A DNA stretch of 64,000 bases, taken from Grimontia celer. Its GTDB lineage: Bacteria > Pseudomonadota > Gammaproteobacteria > Enterobacterales > Vibrionaceae. Below the pieces are notes generated by a model. The model saw only the letters and a program-made list of their open reading frames with translations, did not search any database and had not been told where the DNA came from. The DNA lies in the NCBI RefSeq assembly GCF_900055185.1, contig NZ_FIZX01000002.1, forward strand, positions 1,492,586-1,556,585, given 5' to 3'. Every line of letters begins with the position of its first letter. Position 1 is the stretch's first letter. The position numbers and the translations under genes are program-made. This document shows, piece after piece, positions 53,407-63,569 of the stretch.

Positions 53407-53895
53407 ATGAACAAAAGAATAGAAATTATTGATTACCACCCGCGCTACACAGAACAAACCATTTCCATGTGGCGCGCCAGCAAAGAGAGAGCCTTGGGTA
53501 TTCCCGAGGCTCATGATTTTGAAGCGCACCGCTACTATCTCAATCGTATCCTCACCACGAGCAACCGCGTTTATCTCGCTGTCGAAAAACGCGCTGAACG
53601 GGTACTCGGTATGATTGCTTTTGATGAGAACTTTATTACCCAGCTTTATGTCGACTGCGATCACCAGAATCAGGGGATTGGCAGCGCCTTGGTAGATCTG
53701 GCAAAAGAGACCACCAGCCAGAACCTTCAGTTATACACTTTCGAGATGAATGCCCCTGCCCGATGCTTTTGGCAAAAACACGGTTTTGAAGAGAAGCAGA
53801 TTGGCCAGCATGACAATGAAGAAGGCTTAACCGATGTGCTTTGCGAATGGCAGCGCGAAGACGACTACCCGGAACTCCGCTACGCCTTTAGCTAA
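53407..53895 (+). CDS. GNAT N-acetyltransferase
   Basis: A 162-aa acetyltransferase with the acetyl-CoA site in LYVDCDHQNQGIGSALVDLAKE and the C-terminal NAPARCFWQKHGFEEK. Not close to the GNAT gene just upstream, so the pair is not a recent duplication. Probably co-transcribed with it. Substrate unknown. Confidence 0.85.
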   Translation: MNKRIEIIDYHPRYTEQTISMWRASKERALGIPEAHDFEAHRYYLNRILTTSNRVYLAVEKRAERVLGMIAFDENFITQLYVDCDHQNQGIGSALVDLAKETTSQNLQLYTFEMNAPARCFWQKHGFEEKQIGQHDNEEGLTDVLCEWQREDDYPELRYAFS

Positions 53896-53946
53896 CCTGT
53901 CGCGTTCAGTTTGACTACCGACGATTTATCACTACTTCTGCTGAGA

Positions 53947-53991
53947 AAACTCACCTAATCTGAATGATGATTCCATCAGGTTGGTGAGTTT
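53947..53991 (+). promoter_or_regulatory. Hairpin enclosing a ribosome-binding site
   Basis: AAACTCACC (53947-53955) pairs perfectly with GGTGAGTTT (53983-53991), loop 27 nt. GGTGAG in the right arm is the best Shine-Dalgarno for the ATG at 53997, so the folded RNA would hide it. It could instead be the terminator of the GNAT genes, but the T-tract is short. Confidence 0.5.
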
Positions 53992-53996
53992 ACTTT

Positions 53997-54845
53997 ATGC
54001 ACGTCTCTCCCGTTCAGGGTCCATTGGATGAAACCCAGCGAAGCGAAAGGTTGTTTCAAGGGGAGTTGCTGGTTTTCCAAGAGCAGGAAGCCTGTAATCC
54101 ATTGGTAAGCATTGCCCGGCAAATCATTCGCAAACACTTCGTTGTGCCAGACCCAGAACTTGCACACCTTTATCTCTCGCCGGAACAATATCTAGGCCTC
54201 GCCGCCGCCACGCAGGATGCATTTAAACAAAGCACGGAAGTCAAAGAGGCAATCAATCATTTACTGCAAGCCTGTGGCGTGAACCCAGAACACAATTACA
54301 TCGACTCGCGTGTGCTTCGCATCGTCCCTTGTCTCGATGCCTTCGATAAAGGAAACAATGCGACACTTCGCCATCACAGAGATACATGGGGCGCGAATAT
54401 TTACTGCCAGCAGAATTGGTGGCTACCTATATTCGAATTAGAAACGGGACGCAGCATGGCGTTTTACCCTGACTATTGGCGTCAACCCATCGCCAATACC
54501 ACGGATAGCTGGTCTTTTTCTGACTTCTTACAAACGAGAAAATCCACACCATTGCACACAAAGGTACCCTATCCCAGCTCACCACAAGCCACAGAAATCG
54601 TGGATGAAAGCAATCGATTCTGTCCGATTATCGAACCCGGTGAGATCCTCTGTTTCTCTTCTGCACACCTTCACGCAAGCCGAATTAACCGCACGGGAAA
54701 AATACGCTTCAGTGTGGAGTGGCGAACCATCAATAAAAACGACATTATCGAAAATCGCTCCGCGCCAAATATCGATAACTCGGCTTCCACGCCTATGTAT
54801 CAATGGTTTAAGCGAATCAGCGATGGTGAAGCCCTGCGCATTTGA
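53997..54845 (+). CDS. Putative Fe(II)/2-oxoglutarate-dependent oxygenase
   Basis: A 282-aa protein with the double-stranded beta-helix metal triad in recognisable form: HxD at H127-R128-D129 (LRHHRDTWGAN), a distal His in SSAHLHASRIN (H224 or H226) and an Arg 11-13 residues later (KIRFSVEWRT, R237) that would bind 2-oxoglutarate. Overall layout resembles PhyH-like oxygenases. Substrate unknown; no biosynthetic neighbours. Its ribosome site lies in a hairpin arm. Confidence 0.65.
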   Translation: MHVSPVQGPLDETQRSERLFQGELLVFQEQEACNPLVSIARQIIRKHFVVPDPELAHLYLSPEQYLGLAAATQDAFKQSTEVKEAINHLLQACGVNPEHNYIDSRVLRIVPCLDAFDKGNNATLRHHRDTWGANIYCQQNWWLPIFELETGRSMAFYPDYWRQPIANTTDSWSFSDFLQTRKSTPLHTKVPYPSSPQATEIVDESNRFCPIIEPGEILCFSSAHLHASRINRTGKIRFSVEWRTINKNDIIENRSAPNIDNSASTPMYQWFKRISDGEALRI

Positions 54846-55298
54846 ATCTTGGGCTGGAACGCGCGCTATACCGCTATTCCGCGTAGCTTCCCCTGTTTTA
54901 ATCTCACTCTCAGGACACAAATTTCCCGTAAAACGTCCAATAAACCGACAAGCCAAGCACATGATATTTCATGAAATTGACGCCAATCATTCATCAATAT
55001 CTTTTATCGTCACGAACGACAAATTGACTTGTCGCTTGCTTCGCAAAGCTGTAACTTGCGCGCTCTTTGGTGCGGTGCTGAGTAAGTGGATGATGATGTG
55101 CGCCGCCGGAGTTCAGTACGCTGAGTAGCGGCCCTGTCTGGGCAACCAGCGATAACGATAGTCTTGATTATTCAATCAGTTCTTACAAATGTGAGCGGCA
55201 CGTTCCCGCAGAGCAACTATCGTTTACTTGAGTTAGTGTCAACGACTGATGCGCTCACTCCATCCGTACGAAAATCACTACCTGGGGCATTGACAGCA
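54846..55298 (+). other. Long hairpin-rich leader before the protease/RimK operon
   Basis: About 450 bp. From 55010 to 55135 there are several hairpins: CGACAA / TTGTCG (55017-55034), a TTGC / GCAA stem around 55036-55046, and GCCGC / GCGGC (55102-55132) enclosing TCAG / CTGA with loop TACG. Frames through this stretch look non-coding. A structured 5' leader or an RNA gene is possible. Confidence 0.4.
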
Positions 55299-55790
55299 AT
55301 GACTGACAAAAACACCGCTCGACCAGCAGTCGAGGGCGATAACCAAGCTATTTCTAATGACCGATTGCTTGTTGGCTGGCGTGAATGGGTTGCCTTACCA
55401 GATTTAGGTATCTCTGCGATTAAAGCGAAAGTTGACACCGGCGCGCGCACTTCGTGCCTGCACACTTTCGGTATCGAAGAATATGAAAAAGACGGCGAGA
55501 AGTGGGTGAAGTTCATGATCCATCCAGTTCAAGACGACAGCGTGACCGAGAAAGAGTGTCACGCCAAAGTTAAAGATATGCGCACTGTGCGTGACTCTGG
55601 TGGTCACGAGACGCTGCGCTACGTTATCGAAACAACTTTTGTTGTTGGCACTCTGTCATACCCAATCGAGATGACACTGACTGCCCGTGACAACATGGTA
55701 TTTAGAATGCTGCTGGGTCGCACAGCGATGGAAAACCGACTGATTGTCGACCCGGTTAAATCTTTCCTCGTTCAGGCGCCACAAGGTTAA
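55299..55790 (+). CDS. Retropepsin-like aspartic/zinc protease (COG4067, RimB-like)
   Basis: About 163 aa from [15 protein letters not shown] lies somewhat far upstream, and longer starts lie in the structured leader. The motif [14 protein letters not shown] (D46-T47-G48-A49) is the active-site turn of the retropepsin-like family annotated as ATP-dependent zinc protease; the second half has [14 protein letters not shown] and LIVDP. First gene of a three-gene operon with a RimK-like ligase and an AstE-like hydrolase. In that family context it probably cleaves or trims peptide tags that the ligase adds; direct evidence for this is lacking. Confidence 0.85.
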   Translation: MTDKNTARPAVEGDNQAISNDRLLVGWREWVALPDLGISAIKAKVDTGARTSCLHTFGIEEYEKDGEKWVKFMIHPVQDDSVTEKECHAKVKDMRTVRDSGGHETLRYVIETTFVVGTLSYPIEMTLTARDNMVFRMLLGRTAMENRLIVDPVKSFLVQAPQG

Positions 55791-55794
55791 AAAT

Positions 55795-56703
55795 ATGAAA
55801 ATTGGAATTCTATCTAGAAACGAAAACCTCTATTCCACTCGCCGCCTGATCGAGGCGTGTGAGCAACGCGGCCACGAATACAAAATTATTGATGCACTGC
55901 GTTGTTACATGAACATCAACTCGACCCAGCCTTCTATTCACTTGAAAGGTGAAGATCTGGTGGGTTTTGATGCAGTGATTCCGCGTATCGGCGCGTCTGT
56001 AACCTTCTACGGCTGTGCGGTTTTGCGTCAGTTCGAAATGATGGGTGTTTACACATTGAACGATTCCGTGGCGATTTCACGCTCACGTGACAAACTTCGT
56101 TCACTGCAGCTGCTGTCTCGTAAAAATATTGGTATGCCAATCACAGGTTTTGCGAGCAAACCGGGCGATATTAAAGACCTTCTGGGCATGGTTGGTGGCA
56201 CCCCTGTGGTGATCAAACTGCTGGAAGGTACTCAGGGTATCGGTGTAGTACTGGCAGAAACCCGTAAAGCGGCAGAGAGTGTGATCGAAGCCTTTATGGG
56301 CCTGAAAGCCAACATCATGGTTCAGGAATACATCAAAGAAGCGGGCGGCGCAGATATTCGCTGTTTCGTTATCGGCGACAAAGTGATCGCAGCGATGAAA
56401 CGTCAGGCCTTGCCAGGCGAGTTCCGCTCGAACCTTCACCGTGGTGGCAGTGCGTCACTGGTACGTATTACTCCTGAGGAACGTAAAACAGCGGTTGCTG
56501 CTGCGAAGGCGATGGGTCTTCACGTAGCAGGCGTTGATTTGCTGCGCTCTGAGCGCGGACCTCTGGTGATGGAGGTGAACTCTTCACCGGGTCTTGAAGG
56601 GATCGAGACTGCTACCGGTAAAGACGTGGCAGGACTGATCATTGATCATATAGAGAAAATAGTCTCTTCTCCGAGGACAAGGACACGTGTCAAAAGCAAA
56701 TAA
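55795..56703 (+). CDS. rimK: RimK-like ATP-grasp ligase
   Basis: A 302-aa ATP-grasp enzyme starting at [17 protein letters not shown], 4 bp after the protease gene. ATP-binding lysines in [18 protein letters not shown], metal/ATP residues in [14 protein letters not shown]. Close in layout to E. coli RimK, which adds Glu residues to the C-terminus of ribosomal protein S6 and can make poly-alpha-glutamate. Here it is flanked by protease and AstE-like genes, an arrangement known in marine gammaproteobacteria. Confidence 0.92.
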   Translation: MKIGILSRNENLYSTRRLIEACEQRGHEYKIIDALRCYMNINSTQPSIHLKGEDLVGFDAVIPRIGASVTFYGCAVLRQFEMMGVYTLNDSVAISRSRDKLRSLQLLSRKNIGMPITGFASKPGDIKDLLGMVGGTPVVIKLLEGTQGIGVVLAETRKAAESVIEAFMGLKANIMVQEYIKEAGGADIRCFVIGDKVIAAMKRQALPGEFRSNLHRGGSASLVRITPEERKTAVAAAKAMGLHVAGVDLLRSERGPLVMEVNSSPGLEGIETATGKDVAGLIIDHIEKIVSSPRTRTRVKSK

Positions 56704-57754
56704 CAAAAATAATGCATTCGAAATTGGCGGGACAAGTATCCCGCCAGGTCAACGCGCAAGTGTTGAATTTGAAGTTGCTAAGCTTTACACACACTCACCG
56801 CTGTCTGTGACAGCGGAAGTTATTCATGGTAAGAAGCCCGGCCCTGTTTTGATGATAAACGCGGCCATTCATGGTGATGAGCTAAACGGTGTTGAAGTCG
56901 TTCGTCAAATTCTGGATCGTCTTAACCCTGCCACTCTGAAAGGCACGGTGATTGCGATTCCTGTGGTTAACGTTTTCGGCTTCATTCATAAATCCCGTTA
57001 CCTTCCAGACCGTCGCGACCTGAACCGCTGTTTCCCAGGTTCTGAGCGTGGATCTATCGCAGGCCGTATGGCGTATCAGATTTTCGAACAAATCGTTCGT
57101 CGCTGTACTCATATTCTTGACCTGCACACCGCGGCTATCTACCGCACTAACCTGCCTCAAATCCGTGCGAATCTATCTAACGAAGAGACCTACGACATGG
57201 CGTTGGCTTTCGGTACCCCAGTGGTTATCGATGCTGCCCTGCGTGAAGGTTCTCTGCGTTCTGAAGCTGAAAAGATTGGTATTCCGGTACTGACCTATGA
57301 AGCCGGTGAAGCGCTCCGTTTTGAGCCATATGCGATCACTGCAGGCGTGAAAGGCGTTAAGCGTGTGATGCAGCATCTTGGTATGATTCGCAAGAGTACC
57401 AAACGTAAGACTCAGGTTGAACCTGTGATTGCGCGTGCAACCCGTTGGGTTCGAGCAGAAGCTGATGGTATTTTGCGTTCACATGTGTCACTTGGCCAAC
57501 GTGTTAGCAAAGGCCAGTCACTGGCTTCAATCAGTGCACCAACCGGTAGCGAAGAGATCCAAATCTACGCACCAGCAGGCGGTATTATTATTGGCCAGCA
57601 AACCCTGCCACTGGTAAACGAAGGTGATGCGATTTATCACATTGCTTACTTCGAAGAACCGGACAAATTGGTCGAACAGCAGGTTGAAAACTACCTCGAC
57701 GAAGTGGTTGACGACTCAAGCAACGAAATTAAATGGGGTATTGGCGTGCAATAA
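56687..57754 (+). CDS. Succinylglutamate desuccinylase/aspartoacylase family protein (AstE-like)
   Basis: A 355-aa M14-like zinc hydrolase starting at GTG and overlapping rimK by 17 bp. Zinc ligands: H62 and E65 in [11 protein letters not shown], and His in [10 protein letters not shown]; catalytic Glu in [11 protein letters not shown]. The C-terminal about 90 residues form a small all-beta domain ([33 protein letters not shown]) like a biotinyl/lipoyl barrel. It probably removes acyl or aminoacyl groups in the RimK pathway rather than acting in arginine catabolism, since no ast genes are nearby. Confidence 0.88.
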   Translation: MSKANNKNNAFEIGGTSIPPGQRASVEFEVAKLYTHSPLSVTAEVIHGKKPGPVLMINAAIHGDELNGVEVVRQILDRLNPATLKGTVIAIPVVNVFGFIHKSRYLPDRRDLNRCFPGSERGSIAGRMAYQIFEQIVRRCTHILDLHTAAIYRTNLPQIRANLSNEETYDMALAFGTPVVIDAALREGSLRSEAEKIGIPVLTYEAGEALRFEPYAITAGVKGVKRVMQHLGMIRKSTKRKTQVEPVIARATRWVRAEADGILRSHVSLGQRVSKGQSLASISAPTGSEEIQIYAPAGGIIIGQQTLPLVNEGDAIYHIAYFEEPDKLVEQQVENYLDEVVDDSSNEIKWGIGVQ

Positions 57755-57773
57755 GCACTTCGATGACCAACAG

Positions 57774-57800
57774 AAAAGGAGCGCATTGCGCTCCTTTTTA
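57774..57800 (+). terminator. Rho-independent terminator
   Basis: AAAAGGAGCGC / GCGCTCCTTTT perfect 11-bp stem with loop ATT and extra T; ends the protease/RimK/AstE operon. Confidence 0.93.
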
Positions 57801-57975
57801 ATGGCTTTAATTTCTTATATTTCATTAATTTAGAAAGAGTCACTGTCTAGCCCACCACACCCATCCTGCAAGACTATGAAACGAACCATGTTCATTACCC
57901 CTTCAAATAGTGATGAAAAACACAATATTCACTTTATTTTAACATGATCTTTTCATTCTCACTTTTGATACCTGA

Positions 57976-58977
<1,002 letters not shown>

Positions 58978-58995
58978 TCGATAAGGAGACTCATT

Positions 58996-59883
58996 ATGCG
59001 TATCACGTTCACCGCTTATAAGATCGCTATCGTCGTCATTGCTGGCGTGCTGTTTCTCGCTGCGCTTTACTTTTACCCCGGAAACGGAGGAAACACAGCC
59101 AAGTTACAAGCGCCTTCTCATGAAGGAACGGAAGTCGATATATCGTCTGATCGTGATACGTTTGAGTACTTCCTCTCCACGCTGGGCGAGCGCGATCTCG
59201 CCCAGATCACCGAAGATTACGAAGCCTTTGCTGACACACTGAGCTTCGGAGAAAAACAGAAAGCGCAATTCGAAAAATATCAGGCTTATCGCCAATCGCT
59301 GGCTCGTATTCCCATGCCTAACGGCGTGTCTGGACTCAACTACCTCACTTCAATTCACGAGCAAATGCTGAAGCTGCAATCCGAGCACTTTGCTGATGCC
59401 GAGCGAAAACGCATTTTCTATGAGGAAAACCTCGCACGGGAAATGACCATCAAACGCATGCGTTTGGAAGCATTGGGGTTAGAGCAAGACGCAATGAATG
59501 CCCAATGGCAGGCCGAGTTGGATCAACTAACGCCTGACATGAAAGAGAGCTACCAGAACGCAGCTTTGTTGGGAGAAATGAATACCCTCTCGACGCTGGA
59601 AGCGGGCGAAAAGTATCAACAACTGAATGAGTTGGTCGGTGAAGAAGCCATGCTGAGATTGCAGGCACTTGAGCAGGAAGAAGCAAAGTTTGACACTCAA
59701 TTTCAGCAATATCTGACCGAGCGGCAACATTTGTTGGATGAGAGTTATCTGTCCGATACCGAGCGTGAACAGGCACTGGGTGCTTTAAGAGAGTCATACT
59801 TTACTGATGAAGAACGCCGCCGTGCTGAAGCGCTGGAACGTATTCACGACGACGAAGCGATAACCAACGCCAATGCGATTTAA
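58996..59883 (+). CDS. Lipase-specific foldase (Lif)
   Basis: A 295-aa steric chaperone. One N-terminal membrane anchor (IAIVVIAGVLFLAALYFYP), a low-complexity stretch, the conserved motif DRDTFEYFLSTLGE, which fits the Rx1x2FDYFLSA-type signature of Lif proteins, and long charged helices that wrap the lipase. It activates the lipase in the periplasm. AAGGAG precedes the ATG; operon with the lipase gene. Confidence 0.92.
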   Translation: MRITFTAYKIAIVVIAGVLFLAALYFYPGNGGNTAKLQAPSHEGTEVDISSDRDTFEYFLSTLGERDLAQITEDYEAFADTLSFGEKQKAQFEKYQAYRQSLARIPMPNGVSGLNYLTSIHEQMLKLQSEHFADAERKRIFYEENLAREMTIKRMRLEALGLEQDAMNAQWQAELDQLTPDMKESYQNAALLGEMNTLSTLEAGEKYQQLNELVGEEAMLRLQALEQEEAKFDTQFQQYLTERQHLLDESYLSDTEREQALGALRESYFTDEERRRAEALERIHDDEAITNANAI

Positions 59884-59902
59884 CTGGCATTGAGCTAAAG
59901 CG

Positions 59903-60574
59903 TTAGTCGGCCTGAGAACCCCATTTCAACACTGGCCACTGGTATTCTCCTGCTTTTTTGAACAGCTGACTGCAAGGGTTCACCACATACACTTCGTCGG
60001 CAAACAGACACATCGGCAGGTCGTTAATCGAGTCGGAATAAAAACTGACGTGCTCGAAATCTTCATCAAGGGTTGCAATCCATTGGGTCAAGCGATGCAC
60101 TTTGCCTTCACGAAAAGAGGGTATGCCGTCAGGCTTGGGCTGGTACTGGTTATTCTCCACCACCAAATCAACACCCATTGAAACGTCCGCACCCAGCACT
60201 TTAGCTATAGGATGCACCAGGAAACCGAGAGAAGCTGACACGATGACAATGCTGGCTCCTTCTGCCCTCAACGCTTCAAACCGCGCTTTGGCTTCAGGGT
60301 AAATGTGCTCCAGCATACGTTCTTGTACAAAACGCTCCGCCAGCGCATCAACATCTTTGACCGAGCATGAATTCAACGGTGAAAGGCTATACGCCAAATA
60401 CCCATCCAGCTCCAGGGTGCCCGCGAAGTAGGCATCCATATACTCTTCATCTTTTTTCAGAAAGTCCGGATCATTCACCATGCCTAAATCGATCAGGTAT
60501 TGATGCCAGCGGGACATAGAGTCACCTTCCACCAGCGTGTCATCCAAATCGAACACAGCAAGATGTGCTGCCAT
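59903..60574 (-). CDS. HAD-IB family phosphatase
   Basis: A 223-aa HAD hydrolase: VFDLDDTLVEGDSMSRW (nucleophile D9, general acid D11), the second motif IVIVSAS and the metal-binding YSDSINDLPM. Cap fits the SerB-like/HAD-IB group. Candidate substrates are phosphoserine-like or nucleotide monophosphates; no more can be said. GGGG before the ATG. Confidence 0.88.
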   Translation of the reverse strand: MAAHLAVFDLDDTLVEGDSMSRWHQYLIDLGMVNDPDFLKKDEEYMDAYFAGTLELDGYLAYSLSPLNSCSVKDVDALAERFVQERMLEHIYPEAKARFEALRAEGASIVIVSASLGFLVHPIAKVLGADVSMGVDLVVENNQYQPKPDGIPSFREGKVHRLTQWIATLDEDFEHVSFYSDSINDLPMCLFADEVYVVNPCSQLFKKAGEYQWPVLKWGSQAD

Positions 60575-60702
60575 GGTTATCCCCTTGATTTATAGAGTGA
60601 TGAGGGTGTTTCTGACTAACCTTAATCTTGGCACAACTTGATGACAGTGAGATAACTGAACACACAATTGTGAGAGCTGGGCAAACTAAATCCGAGAGGC
60701 AA

Positions 60703-61347
60703 TCATCGAAAATAAGCTTCCGGTGCCATCAAAGAAACCCGCGGACGAACCGTGGTACCAAATCTGCGCTGAAATGCTTGCTGCGCAGCAGCAGACTCGT
60801 CCACCACTTCGAGAGCGACAATTTGATCGTACTCGTCAACGTAAAGTCTCAGGTTGCCAACGTAGATTGCCCTGTCATCTACTCTTACTAAAAATTTCAT
60901 CATCTCAGGGAGTGGCAAGGCGCGATAGACGAGCTCATCGTCCTCATCAAAGGCACGCTCCAACTCCGAAAGGCGCATGGTTTGGCGCGGCAAGGCGAAA
61001 TAGAAGGTTTCATCCCAGTCCGCCAGCAAGCCCAAACGTTCCTTGTTGCTCCCTACATCATCAGAAATCCACAAAAGTGCACGCTCATTCGCGAAGGGCC
61101 TAAAAGTATCAGTCTCTTGCTTAAGATCTTGCGCAATCACGGCAGGGATAATTGATATTTTTCCCACCACCATGACCTCATCATCTTTGATCTGAGAAAA
61201 GTCTATCCACGTATCTGACCTAGTGTTATCTGACGCGCAACCGGAGAGCAGAAATAGCGGCAACACCAGCCATGCCAAGCCTCGAAGCAGCAAGGTATAA
61301 GCCAGCATTGGTGATATCAGCGTTAAAGTGCGTTGATCTAAAGCCAT
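60703..61347 (-). CDS. Lipoprotein of unknown function
   Basis: A 214-aa lipoprotein: signal GLAWLVLPLFLLSGC, Cys near residue 37, preceded by an unusually long N-terminal segment; a start at MLAYTLLLRG, 13 codons later, is also possible. AAGG lies before the first ATG. The mature part begins DEVMVVGKISIIPA and has DRAIYVGNLRLYVDEYDQ. No family recognised. Confidence 0.65.
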   Translation of the reverse strand: MALDQRTLTLISPMLAYTLLLRGLAWLVLPLFLLSGCASDNTRSDTWIDFSQIKDDEVMVVGKISIIPAVIAQDLKQETDTFRPFANERALLWISDDVGSNKERLGLLADWDETFYFALPRQTMRLSELERAFDEDDELVYRALPLPEMMKFLVRVDDRAIYVGNLRLYVDEYDQIVALEVVDESAAAQQAFQRRFGTTVRPRVSLMAPEAYFR

Positions 61348-61489
61348 GGTTCAACCTTAGTACAACTCTATAAAAACGCTGCCCGGGGAGTGAGATGAAA
61401 TTAATTTCTGGAACTTGCGGTCAATTACTCCACCAACACGGACTTTCTCTATGTTGGTGACTGTATTAACCAAGATTAAGGTGAACATT

Positions 61490-61933
61490 ATGCTTAACTG
61501 GGATTCTGTGATTACCACTGCCAAAAACGGCAACCCTGTACCACCCCGCCGGGTTGAGAAATCAGAGGTGGAGTGGCAGGCCGAGCTAAGCCAGGAGCAG
61601 TTCTACGTAACCCGCAAACATGGCACTGAGCGTCCTTTCAGCTCTGAGATGTGCGGCTTGTTTGAACCCGGTATTTATACTTGCGTTTGTTGTGGAGAGC
61701 GTCTGTTCAATGCCAACGAAAAGTTCGATTCAGGCACAGGTTGGCCTTCCTTTACCGCGCCTTTGGACGAAAACGCGGTCGCGTACAATATGGATATCTC
61801 TCATGGCATGACACGTGTCGAAGTGACCTGCAATGTGTGTGATGCGCACCTTGGGCATGTATTTCCGGATGGTCCTTTACCAACGCGTCTTCGCTACTGC
61901 ATCAATGCCGTGGCACTCGCTAAAGAGAAGTGA
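61490..61933 (+). CDS. msrB: Peptide-methionine (R)-S-oxide reductase MsrB
   Basis: A 147-aa enzyme starting at MLNWDSVITTAKNGN; AAGGTG is six bases upstream. It reduces methionine-R-sulfoxide. Structural zinc Cys pairs C65/C68 and C114/C117, substrate motif GTGWPSF, and catalytic C137 in LRYCINAVAL. Catalytic Cys, not selenocysteine. A terminator follows. Confidence 0.94.
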   Translation: MLNWDSVITTAKNGNPVPPRRVEKSEVEWQAELSQEQFYVTRKHGTERPFSSEMCGLFEPGIYTCVCCGERLFNANEKFDSGTGWPSFTAPLDENAVAYNMDISHGMTRVEVTCNVCDAHLGHVFPDGPLPTRLRYCINAVALAKEK

Positions 61934-61953
61934 GAACATCGGCACTCAAAATC

Positions 61954-61978
61954 AGGCGTCCCTTGGACGCCTTTTTCT
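61954..61978 (+). terminator. Rho-independent terminator after msrB
   Basis: AGGCGTCC / GGACGCCT stem with a three-base loop, then TTTTTC. Confidence 0.9.
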
Positions 61979-62173
61979 TGCCCGCCAACTGAGTGTATAA
62001 CTTCCCCGACAATGGGCGTTCCAGCTCAAACAAATCCCAACGATTCAAAGTGTTTTGCTACGAATTGCACAATAACAGCAGTAAAATTCCTATAATCAAA
62101 TGAATCAATTGCACTGCCCATTCACTTATTGAATGCGGTATTGCGGCCAATTCGAAACTGGAGTAGTCACTGA

Positions 62174-63553
62174 ATGGCACGAGGTTCGACGGCGTGGGCA
62201 GCAGTCGTAACACTGATCTTTTTTCTGGCATCTTTTGCCGGCACAACGCCGTTCAATCTTCACGATGCCAATATCGCGCAGGTCAGTATCGCTTCCGGCA
62301 TTGGGATGATTGGCTGCCTTTACGGCGGTATTCGCACCCTCCTCGCCCTGATCTTTGCTTCCACACTCGCTTTTGGACTAGCCATTTATAGCTGGGACCC
62401 TACTGCCCCGCTCATTCCTGCACTTGTTACTGGTGCAGTCATGCCTCTGGCCTGTTATCTCTCCGCACAAATCTGGAAGAACTTGTTCAGCAATGGCGGC
62501 GTGCGCTTTGAAACCTTGAAGCACTATGTTTTACAGGTTTGTATCCTGCCCGGTTTCCTCGTTTCTTTGGTTGCCGCTTCGGATTCTCTGTATGGCAGCT
62601 ACACCGGAAAAGGCGGTTACTTTTACGATCTTTATGAGCTCACTTCGACCTATGCGCTTGGCATTCTTCTGGTTGCTCCTTTCTATCAACTATGGCGCCT
62701 AGAAGAAGACCCATTTCGTCAGTTTTCCCGAAACGCAATTTTGAGCATTGTTCTCTATCTCACTCTCACCATTCTGGCCTTTATCGCAGGCGCGCCAGGG
62801 CTGATTTTTGTCGCCCCTGTCATCCCTTTAATTCTGGCATTTAAAGGCGAGGAGCTTGCCTCGCTTGCTGCATTGTTTGGCATGGGCATTATTGTTACCA
62901 CCATCGCACCTTATAACCTTGGCCCCTTTGATTTGCCCAATAAAGTGCAAGGTCATGCTTCGCTGCTTACTTACGTTCTGATGAGTGTCATCACGCCGCT
63001 GGCCATCGGGCTGCATGTCAGACGATTGAATGTGGTCTCGCGTTCCAGAGATAAATGGCAGTCCAAAGCGCGCACCGACCAATTGACCGGATTGCCAAAT
63101 CGCTATGCCTTCTTCCCAGAGCTTGCAAAGCAGTTTGAGCATGCATCGAAACAAGGGAAAAAACTGGTGGTTGCCATGATTGATGTTGACCATTTTAAGA
63201 TGGTCAATGATACCTATGGCCATGCCTTCGGAGATGTGGTGTTGATGGACATTGCTTTGCTTATGCAGGAAGAAATGCGCGATTCCGACCTGTTAGCGCG
63301 GGTAGGTGGCGAAGAGTTTGCGATCCTGTTCCCCGGCACAAACGAAGACCAAGCCTTTAAGGCGCTTGAGCGTTTACGGACGCGCTGTGAATCCCATATC
63401 TCGCGTTATCAGGATGTTGAACTGAGTATTACCATCAGTATCGGCGCTGCCGTGTTTAAATCGCCCGAGCCGAAAGATTCCCTTCTCGGCCGCGCAGATA
63501 GCTTGCTTTATCAAGCCAAGGAAGATGGTAGAAACCGTACCATCATTTCCTGA
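62174..63553 (+). CDS. Membrane diguanylate cyclase (MASE1-like sensor, intact GGEEF)
   Basis: A 459-aa protein. About eight membrane helices (1-290) resemble a MASE1-type sensor. The C-terminal GGDEF domain opens DQLTGLPNRYAFFPEL, and has DVDHFKMVNDTYGHAFGD, the catalytic loop RVGGEEFAI and the inhibitory RxxD site (RDSD) five residues before it. It should make cyclic di-GMP and be feedback-inhibited. Of three GGDEF proteins in the window it is the only one with an intact active site. Confidence 0.93.
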   Translation: MARGSTAWAAVVTLIFFLASFAGTTPFNLHDANIAQVSIASGIGMIGCLYGGIRTLLALIFASTLAFGLAIYSWDPTAPLIPALVTGAVMPLACYLSAQIWKNLFSNGGVRFETLKHYVLQVCILPGFLVSLVAASDSLYGSYTGKGGYFYDLYELTSTYALGILLVAPFYQLWRLEEDPFRQFSRNAILSIVLYLTLTILAFIAGAPGLIFVAPVIPLILAFKGEELASLAALFGMGIIVTTIAPYNLGPFDLPNKVQGHASLLTYVLMSVITPLAIGLHVRRLNVVSRSRDKWQSKARTDQLTGLPNRYAFFPELAKQFEHASKQGKKLVVAMIDVDHFKMVNDTYGHAFGDVVLMDIALLMQEEMRDSDLLARVGGEEFAILFPGTNEDQAFKALERLRTRCESHISRYQDVELSITISIGAAVFKSPEPKDSLLGRADSLLYQAKEDGRNRTIIS

Positions 63554-63569
63554 TGCGAACCTACCCCAC

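Noticed and set aside
53947-53991. Plain terminator for the GNAT genes
   Set aside because: The loop is long (27 nt) and only three T follow; the overlap with a ribosome site is the more notable property, though a terminator role is not excluded.
54604-55128. 174-codon frame overlapping the oxygenase gene and its downstream gap
   Set aside because: Most of it overlaps a better-supported gene in another frame, and the remainder lies in the hairpin-rich leader.
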